Below the pieces are notes generated by a model that saw nothing but the letters and a program-made list of their open reading frames with translations, was not told where the DNA came from and searched no databases. Shown here in pieces: positions 7,202 to 12,033 of a DNA stretch of 12,033 nt. Position 1 is the first letter of the stretch. Each line of letters starts with the position of its first letter. The translations under genes were made by a program, and so were the position numbers. Origin of the DNA: an uncultured Lachnospiraceae bacterium (GTDB taxonomy: Bacteria > Bacillota > Clostridia > Lachnospirales > Lachnospiraceae); contig CAJUMC010000080.1 of NCBI GenBank assembly GCA_910587085.1, positions 1 through 12,033 of the forward strand, in the 5' to 3' direction.

Positions 7202-7226
7202 GGCTTTGGAAAAGCCCGTTTCGGGC
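7202..7226 (+). other. Two mutually exclusive leader hairpins
   Basis: GGCTTT-GGA-AAAGCC (7202-7216) and GCCCG-TTT-CGGGC (7214-7226) are both perfect but share bases 7214-7216, so the full stems cannot form together. They are short and may be chance. No known riboswitch is recognised in this leader. Confidence 0.3.
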
Positions 7227-7291
7227 ATGAAAAAGCGGTTTCCGGTATCGGTAATATATTATGGCAATACAGTAGAGAAATGGAGGATTGC

Positions 7292-9220
7292 ATGGGAAGC
7301 TGGAAGAAAACACGTCTTGTACCGATTTCAATTGCGGCTGTCGTTTTGCTTGGGACGGTGACGGACTTTAATATGCCGAAGGCACAGAATGATAATTCCG
7401 AATCAAATCGAAACGTTCTGCAGGGGAATGTTGCAGCGGTTCTTACATATAATATGGCTTCGGATGCGCTGAATGCTGCCGGAGACGGGGGTGATTCTGC
7501 GGGACGGCTGGGACAGCTCGCGGGACTTCTGCCGGGAAAGGATGATCTTCTCGCGCTGATGTCTCTTGGAACACCGGATGCGGACGATCTGCAGAATAGC
7601 GGCGGAACTCCGGAGGTGAATGGCAGCGAAGATGAGCTGCAGGACGGAGCGGGGAACTCTTCGGATGGGACAGGAAAAGGTCTGCCGGGGAATCCGTCAG
7701 AGGGGGCAGAAAATAACGATCTGGCCGGGAACCCGGCGGACGGGACAGGAAACGGCGGTATGATCGGGAGTCCTGCAAACGGGATGAGGCCGGTTGATTT
7801 TTCGCAGGAGGCAGGTTCGGACGATGAGCTGTATCTCCCGGATAATTATGCGCCGGATGAGCAGGAGGAGCCAGCGCCGGAGTTCTATACACAGGGCGTA
7901 AGCCACAGCTCTGTGGCCGATATACAGCAGCGCCTGATGGATCTCGGGTTTATGGATTATTCGGAGCCGACAAAGTACTACGGGCCGATTACAGTGGATG
8001 CCGTAAAGCTTTTCCAGCGTCAGAATGAGCTGGCACAGGACGGCATACTCGGGCCGAAAACAAGTGAAATGCTGTTTGCGGACGACGCCAAATACTACCT
8101 CGCAAAGACCGGCATGGAGGGCAGCGATATCCGCCGGATTCAGCAGAGACTCTATGAAATGGGATATATCGCGAAAGCGGAGCATGTAACCGGCTATTTC
8201 GGCGACGTGACGGAAGCTGCGGTAAAGCAGATGCAGCAGAACAACGGGCTTGCAGTGGACGGAAAGGTCGGGCATGACACGATGGAGATGCTCTACAGCG
8301 GCGAGGCGAAGGCCAATCTGCTCTCTTACGGCGACAAGAGCGACGTTGTGCTCTCGTGCCAGGAGCGTCTGAAGGAGCTCGGATATCTGACGACGAAGCC
8401 GGACGGTCAGTACGGAAATGATACAGTGGCGGCAGTAAAGCAGTTCCAGTCCAGAAATGATCTCGTTGTGGACGGCTTTCTCGGGCCGAGCACGATGACG
8501 GTGCTGCACAGCAAATCGGCTGCGCCGAACGGTCTGGTGCTTGGTGAGAGCGGGGATACGGTAAAGCGTGTACAGGAGCTTCTTGCGCGCTATGGATATA
8601 TGTCATCGTCCAACTGTACGGGTTATTTCGGCGAGATTACCGAAGCGGCTGTGAAGGCGTTCCAGAAGAAGAACGGTCTGAGCGCGGACGGCAATGTCGG
8701 AATGAAGACGATGGCGAAGCTGACGGACGGCAACAGCGCTGTCAGGGCAGGCGGCGGTTCAGCCGGAAGCACGGGCAGTTCGGGGAACTCCGGCAGTACC
8801 GGGAGCACGGGAAGCTCCGGAAACAAGGGAGGAAGCTCGTCTTCGGTAAACACAGGCAGCGCCAGCGTTTCTGCACTGCTCAAGGTGGCGAAGTCCAAGC
8901 TCGGCAAGCCTTATGTGTTAGGTGCGAAGGGACCGAATTCGTTTGACTGCTCCGGCTATGTATACTGGTGCCTGAACCAGATCGGCATCAAGCAGAGCTA
9001 TATTACTTCCTACGGCTGGAGAACGGTCGGCAAATATCAGAAAATCACAAGCTTTTCGAGCATCAAGGCAGGCGATATTATCGTTGTGAAGGGGCATGTT
9101 GGGATCGCGGCCGGCAACGGCATGGTGTACGATGCTTCCTCGAGTAGCGGCAAGATCGTTTACCGTTCGCTCGGTTCATGGTGGAAGAACAACTTTATCT
9201 GCGCGTGGAGAATTTTCTGA
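7292..9220 (+). CDS. Exported NlpC/P60 peptidoglycan hydrolase with four peptidoglycan-binding modules
   Basis: A 642-residue cell-wall protein likely to cut stem-peptide bonds of peptidoglycan. A basic N-terminus and hydrophobic stretch (about 6-23) form an export signal without a clear AxA cleavage site, so it may stay anchored. A Gly/Asn/Asp/Glu-rich spacer follows (about 57-200). Four PG_binding_1-type repeats lie at about 206-266, 278-339, 350-410 and 421-482, each with a QxxL..LGY-like start, AVKxFQxxNxL and DGxxGxxT. A Gly/Ser/Thr linker (487-520) leads to the NlpC/P60 domain (about 525-642) with nucleophile Cys553 in FDCSGY and His602 in GHVGI, so it looks active. The start at 7292 is preferred to an in-frame ATG 12 bp upstream because GGAGG (7282-7286) sits 5 nt before it. 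It stands alone between terminators. Exact bond cleaved is unknown. Confidence 0.93.
   Translation: MGSWKKTRLVPISIAAVVLLGTVTDFNMPKAQNDNSESNRNVLQGNVAAVLTYNMASDALNAAGDGGDSAGRLGQLAGLLPGKDDLLALMSLGTPDADDLQNSGGTPEVNGSEDELQDGAGNSSDGTGKGLPGNPSEGAENNDLAGNPADGTGNGGMIGSPANGMRPVDFSQEAGSDDELYLPDNYAPDEQEEPAPEFYTQGVSHSSVADIQQRLMDLGFMDYSEPTKYYGPITVDAVKLFQRQNELAQDGILGPKTSEMLFADDAKYYLAKTGMEGSDIRRIQQRLYEMGYIAKAEHVTGYFGDVTEAAVKQMQQNNGLAVDGKVGHDTMEMLYSGEAKANLLSYGDKSDVVLSCQERLKELGYLTTKPDGQYGNDTVAAVKQFQSRNDLVVDGFLGPSTMTVLHSKSAAPNGLVLGESGDTVKRVQELLARYGYMSSSNCTGYFGEITEAAVKAFQKKNGLSADGNVGMKTMAKLTDGNSAVRAGGGSAGSTGSSGNSGSTGSTGSSGNKGGSSSSVNTGSASVSALLKVAKSKLGKPYVLGAKGPNSFDCSGYVYWCLNQIGIKQSYITSYGWRTVGKYQKITSFSSIKAGDIIVVKGHVGIAAGNGMVYDASSSSGKIVYRSLGSWWKNNFICAWRIF
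7652..7783 (+). repeat. Degenerate 12-13-residue repeats in the acidic spacer
   Basis: GNSSDG, GNPSEG, GNPADG and GSPANG begin at residues 121, 133, 146 and 159 of the NlpC/P60 protein, a period of 12-13 residues. This suggests the disordered spacer grew by short tandem duplication and then diverged. Confidence 0.55.
8765..8824 (+). repeat. Gly/Ser/Thr linker repeat before the NlpC/P60 domain
   Basis: The octapeptide GSTGSSGN occurs exactly at residues 492-499 and 504-511, encoded by similar but not identical DNA. The stretch is a flexible linker between the last binding module and the catalytic domain. Confidence 0.6.
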
Positions 9221-9233
9221 TGTGTCTGCCGTG

Positions 9234-9277
9234 TTAAGCCGGCGGCGGATCGAATCGGCTTAAGAGCGTAAGCTTAC
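9234..9277. repeat. Hairpin plus palindrome after the NlpC/P60 gene
   Basis: TTAAGCCG (9234-9241) pairs with CGGCTTAA (9256-9263), and the 10-bp palindrome GTAAGCTTAC follows at 9268-9277. There is no T-run, so this is 3' untranslated structure and not the terminator itself. Confidence 0.4.
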
Positions 9278-9300
9278 AGAAACAGAATTAAGGATAAGAG

Positions 9301-9333
9301 AAGCCCTGCCGGCGGATACCGGCGGGGCTTTTT
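9301..9333 (+). terminator. Intrinsic terminator of the NlpC/P60 gene
   Basis: AAGCCCTGCCGG (9301-9312) pairs with CCGGCGGGGCTT (9319-9330) over 12 bp with one G-U pair and a 6-nt loop, followed by a T-run to 9333. It lies about 80 bp after the stop codon. Further on, TTCCGGCAG (9372-9380) and CTGCCGGAA (9399-9407) form another perfect inverted repeat without a T-run. Confidence 0.9.
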
Positions 9334-9514
9334 CCTGCCCGGAAAACTTTTACGGGGAAATTCAGGGGCTATTCCGGCAGTTTTTGATGCGCTGCGTACT
9401 GCCGGAAGCGGATTTGAAAATATGAAATAAAGAGTATGAAAGAGGATTCGTGAGAAAATATGAGAATATAGGAAAAATTTCCTGAATTCAAACGAAATGG
9501 AAACGAATGAAAAG

Positions 9515-9543
9515 TTGCATATTGGGAAGGATTTCACTAATAT
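9515..9543 (+). promoter_or_regulatory. groESL promoter
   Basis: TTGCAT (9515-9520), a 17-bp spacer and TAATAT (9538-9543) form a vegetative-type promoter. The start near 9550 lies just before the CIRCE element, the arrangement expected for HrcA control. The leader would be about 148 nt. Confidence 0.78.
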
Positions 9544-9554
9544 ATAGGCAACGA

Positions 9555-9581
9555 TTAGCACTCGACTAAATTGAGTGCTAA
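9555..9581. promoter_or_regulatory. CIRCE operator (HrcA binding site)
   Basis: TTAGCACTC (9555-9563), a 9-bp spacer and GAGTGCTAA (9573-9581) match the CIRCE consensus exactly. HrcA binds here and represses groESL until heat or misfolded protein titrates GroEL, which HrcA needs for activity. hrcA itself is not in the window. Confidence 0.98.
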
Positions 9582-9697
9582 TAACGACAAAAAGCGAGAG
9601 ATCGGCCGGTTTATGGGAAAATAGACTGCCGGAGCAACCGGGTCGGAATACAGCATACATATTCCTGCCGATAAGGATTTTTCAAGGAGGTATCATC

Positions 9698-9985
9698 ATG
9701 AAATTAGTGCCATTGGGTGACAAGGTTGTATTGAAGCAGCTCCAGGCGGAGGAGACGACAAAATCCGGTATTGTGCTGCCGGGCCAGGCGAAGGAGAAGC
9801 CGCAGCAGGCTGAAGTCATCGCAGTAGGACCGGGCGGCGTTGTGGACGGCAAGGAAGTGACGATGCAGGTGAAGGCCGGCGATAAGGTGATCTATTCCAA
9901 ATATGCCGGCACGGAAGTTAAGCTCGGCGATGACGAATATATTGTGGTTAAGCAGAACGATATCGTAGCGATCGTGGAGGAGTAG
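9698..9985 (+). CDS. groES: Co-chaperonin GroES (Hsp10)
   Basis: A 95-residue cytoplasmic protein of normal length that forms the heptameric lid of the GroEL folding chamber. The N-terminal beta strand (KLVPLGDKVVLK), the mobile loop region (about 17-33, EETTKSGIVLPGQAKEK) that contacts GroEL, the VIAVGPG strand (40-46) and the C-terminal DDEYIVVKQNDIVAIVEE portion are all present. The ATG at 9698 is preceded by AAGGAGG at 9684-9690. It is the first gene of the CIRCE-controlled groES-groEL operon. Confidence 0.98.
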   Translation: MKLVPLGDKVVLKQLQAEETTKSGIVLPGQAKEKPQQAEVIAVGPGGVVDGKEVTMQVKAGDKVIYSKYAGTEVKLGDDEYIVVKQNDIVAIVEE

Positions 9986-10022
9986 GCCGGAGCGCTATCT
10001 GCGGCAGAATTTATTACGGCGG

Positions 10023-10041
10023 GCCTGCCTTCGGTGCGGGC
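10023..10041 (+). other. Tetraloop hairpin between groES and groEL
   Basis: GCCTGC (10023-10028) pairs with GCGGGC (10036-10041, one G-U pair) closed by a C(TTCG)G tetraloop and one bulged T. With no T-run it is not a terminator; it could influence mRNA processing or the groES/groEL ratio. Confidence 0.4.
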
Positions 10042-10072
10042 ACAAGGCTGATATTTTAAGGAGGATGAAATC

Positions 10073-11698
10073 ATGGCTAAGGAAATCAAATATGGCAGCA
10101 GCGCAAGAGCGGCTCTGGAGGCCGGCGTCAACAAGCTGGCTAATACCGTGAAGGTTACGCTCGGACCGAAGGGAAGAAACGTGGTGCTTGACAAATCGTT
10201 CGGAGCGCCGCTGATTACAAACGACGGTGTGACGATTGCCAAGGAGATCGACCTGGAAGACTCGTTCGAGAATATGGGCGCTCAGCTGGTTAAAGAGGTT
10301 GCCACCAAGACGAACGACGTGGCCGGCGATGGTACGACCACCGCAACCGTACTTGCACAGGCAATGATCAACGAGGGAATGAAGAATCTTGCTGCCGGCG
10401 CCAACCCGATTATTCTTAGAAAGGGTATGAAGAAAGCAACCGAGTGTGCGGTTGAGGCGATTGCGAAGATGAGTTCCGAGATCACCGGAAAGGAGCAGAT
10501 TGCGAAGACCGCGGCGATTTCCGCAGGTGACGAGGCAGTCGGCGAGCTGGTTGCGGACGCGATGGAGAAGGTTTCCAAGGACGGCGTAATTACCATCGAG
10601 GAATCCAAAACGATGAAAACTGAGCTTGATCTGGTAGAAGGCATGCAGTTCGACCGCGGCTATATTTCCGCTTATATGGCTACCGATATGGATAAGATGG
10701 AGGCAGTGCTCGACAATCCTTACATCCTGATTACCGACAAGAAGATTTCCAATATCCAGGAGATTCTTCCGGTTCTGGAGCAGATCGTACAGAGCGGTGC
10801 AAGACTCCTTATCATTGCCGAGGATGTCGAGGGTGAGGCGCTGACGACGCTGATCGTCAATAAGCTGAGAGGTACCTTTAATGTAGTTGCCGTAAAGGCC
10901 CCGGGCTACGGCGACAGACGTAAGGCGATGCTGCAGGATATCGCTATTCTGACCGGCGGCACGGTTATTTCCGAGGAACTCGGGCTTGATCTGAAAGATG
11001 CGACGCTTGATCAGCTCGGCCGTGCGAAGTCCGTTAAGGTTCAGAAGGAGAACACCATTATCGTGGACGGCTGCGGTGAGAAGGGTGAGATTTCCGCCAG
11101 AGTTGCTCAGATCCGCAATCAGATCGAGGAGACGACCTCCGAATTCGACAAGGAGAAGCTTCAGGAGAGACTTGCGAAGCTTGCCGGCGGCGTAGCGGTT
11201 ATTCGCGTGGGCGCAGCAACCGAAACGGAGATGAAGGAGAGCAAGCTGCGCCTTGAGGATGCTCTTGCAGCGACAAGAGCGGCTGTCGAGGAGGGCATTA
11301 TTGCAGGAGGCGGCTCCGCATATATCCATGCAGCGAAGGAAGTGGCAAAGATCACTGCGGATCTTGAAGGCGACGAGAAGACAGGTGCAAACATTATCCT
11401 GAAGGCACTGGAGGCTCCGCTTTCCTGCATCGCCGTGAATGCGGGTCTTGAGGGCTCCGTCATTGTGAACAAGGTTAGAGAGCAGGAGCCGGGCGTCGGA
11501 TTCGATGTTCTGAGCGAGGAGTACACCGATATGGTTAAGGCGGGCATTATCGACCCGGCGAAGGTTACGAGAAGTGCGCTTCAGAACGCTACCTCCGTAG
11601 CATCCACTTTCCTTACCACCGAGTCCGCAGTTGCAAATATCAAGGAAGAGACTCCGGCAATGCCGGCCGGCGGTGCAGGCGGAATGGGCATGATGTAA
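10073..11698 (+). CDS. groEL: Chaperonin GroEL (Hsp60)
   Basis: A 541-residue subunit of the double-ring, ATP-driven protein-folding chamber in the cytoplasm, working with GroES. Visible signatures are the nucleotide-site loops GPKGRN (31-36), NDG (50-52) and DGTTTAT (86-92), and the catalytic Asp396 in LEDALAATRAAVEEG followed by AGGG (411-414). The apical domain carries GYISAYMATDMDKMEAV, a variant common in Clostridia. The C-terminus ends in the usual flexible GGAGGMGMM tail. Length is normal and there is no break. The start at 10073 has AAGGAGG at 10058-10064, 8 nt upstream. It follows groES by 87 bp and is co-transcribed under CIRCE/HrcA control. A 580-codon open frame on the other strand across this gene is a codon-bias shadow. 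Confidence 0.99.
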   Translation: MAKEIKYGSSARAALEAGVNKLANTVKVTLGPKGRNVVLDKSFGAPLITNDGVTIAKEIDLEDSFENMGAQLVKEVATKTNDVAGDGTTTATVLAQAMINEGMKNLAAGANPIILRKGMKKATECAVEAIAKMSSEITGKEQIAKTAAISAGDEAVGELVADAMEKVSKDGVITIEESKTMKTELDLVEGMQFDRGYISAYMATDMDKMEAVLDNPYILITDKKISNIQEILPVLEQIVQSGARLLIIAEDVEGEALTTLIVNKLRGTFNVVAVKAPGYGDRRKAMLQDIAILTGGTVISEELGLDLKDATLDQLGRAKSVKVQKENTIIVDGCGEKGEISARVAQIRNQIEETTSEFDKEKLQERLAKLAGGVAVIRVGAATETEMKESKLRLEDALAATRAAVEEGIIAGGGSAYIHAAKEVAKITADLEGDEKTGANIILKALEAPLSCIAVNAGLEGSVIVNKVREQEPGVGFDVLSEEYTDMVKAGIIDPAKVTRSALQNATSVASTFLTTESAVANIKEETPAMPAGGAGGMGMM

Positions 11699-11731
11699 AT
11701 CTTCGTCGGCCGCAAGCCGTGCGGAGGATTT
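11697..11731 (+). other. Hairpin directly after the groEL stop
   Basis: AAATCTTC (11697-11704) pairs with GAGGATTT (11724-11731, one G-U pair) and, after an internal loop, CGGC (11707-11710) pairs with GCCG (11716-11719). No T-run follows, so it is more likely a 3'-end stabilising structure than the terminator. Confidence 0.35.
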
Positions 11732-11787
11732 GATCAAATAAAATACAGAGGCGGCGCACCGTTATCGAAGGAAGCGCTGCTGCAGAG

Positions 11788-11822
11788 ACAGAAGGGTGTC
11801 CGTGCGGACACCTTCTGTTTTT
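11788..11822 (+). terminator. Intrinsic terminator of groESL
   Basis: ACAGAAGGGTGTCC (11788-11801) pairs with GGACACCTTCTGT (11806-11818), with one bulged G and a GTGC tetraloop, followed by TTTTT to 11822. It lies about 90 bp after the groEL stop. Confidence 0.9.
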
Positions 11823-12033
11823 CTGCGTTCCGGTTTTCCGTGCGGCGCCCAAAGACACACAGAGAAGCTTGATAACTGCCGCACCTTCGGAATTGTCACA
11901 ATAATAAAAAAGCCGTCCTGCCGTCTGACCCGGCCGCATAAAATATTCTTCTGGAAATTATTTATAGAAACAATTTAGGGAAGCACTGATTAAAGCAGGT
12001 AAAAGCCAGGCAAATAAACGAAGGTAATAAAAA
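11823..12033. other. Intergenic tail without a recognised gene
   Basis: No supported reading frame is present. GTGCGGC (11840-11846) can pair with GCCGCAC (11878-11884). On the - strand, weakly paired GCCG/CGGC (11912-11934) followed by six T (11911-11906) could be a terminator for a - strand gene to the right, but the stem is poor. The end is AT-rich and may begin the promoter region of the next gene. Confidence 0.4.

Noticed and set aside
9995..11737. 580-codon open frame on the - strand across groEL
   Set aside because: It is antisense to an unmistakable, full-length groEL, has no credible ribosome binding site or domain, and its composition is that of a codon-bias shadow.
134..11900. Ten-base match TGTGACAATT between 135-144 and the reverse complement of 11891-11900
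   Set aside because: A single 10-mer inverted match across 12 kb is expected by chance and no flanking similarity supports it.

Overview
The window looks like ordinary chromosomal sequence from a moderately GC-rich, Gram-positive, Lachnospiraceae-like Clostridia. This is inferred from the single-chain clostridial-type PurL, strong AGGAGG ribosome binding sites, a perfect HrcA/CIRCE operator ahead of groESL, the GroEL sequence style and a large secreted NlpC/P60 cell-wall enzyme. All supported genes lie on the + strand. I see no tRNA, rRNA, CRISPR array, phage gene or complete mobile element.

Layout: (1) 1-419 is a leader with no convincing protein gene. It holds hairpins, a repeated decamer shown in two loops, and a purL promoter whose -10 sits inside a perfect 15-bp palindrome. 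(2) 420-4415 is purL, a 1331-residue FGAM synthase with a fused glutaminase domain, followed by a strong intrinsic terminator. (3) 4632-6842 is a two-gene metal-efflux operon: a 72-residue HMA metal-binding protein, then a P1B-type Zn/Cd/Pb ATPase that lacks its own HMA domain. It has a near-consensus promoter with an inverted-repeat operator at the expected transcription start, but no regulator gene nearby. (4) 6843-7291 is a 449-base regulatory gap with a terminator, a second perfect hairpin, a tandem 9-bp repeat, a putative promoter and a WalR-like box. (5) 7292-9220 encodes an exported protein with four peptidoglycan-binding modules and a C-terminal NlpC/P60 peptidase. (6) 9221-9697 holds a terminator and the groESL promoter with its CIRCE operator. 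(7) 9698-11698 is groES-groEL. (8) 11699-12033 holds the groESL terminator and then AT-rich sequence without a gene.

The units act in separate processes: de novo purine synthesis, heavy-metal resistance, cell-wall turnover and protein folding. Each has its own promoter and terminator, so this is a series of independent transcription units and not one system. I found no convincing undescribed biological system. The points most worth a second look are regulatory: the structured purL leader and palindrome, the metal operator without a local regulator, and the WalR-like box ahead of the cell-wall hydrolase.
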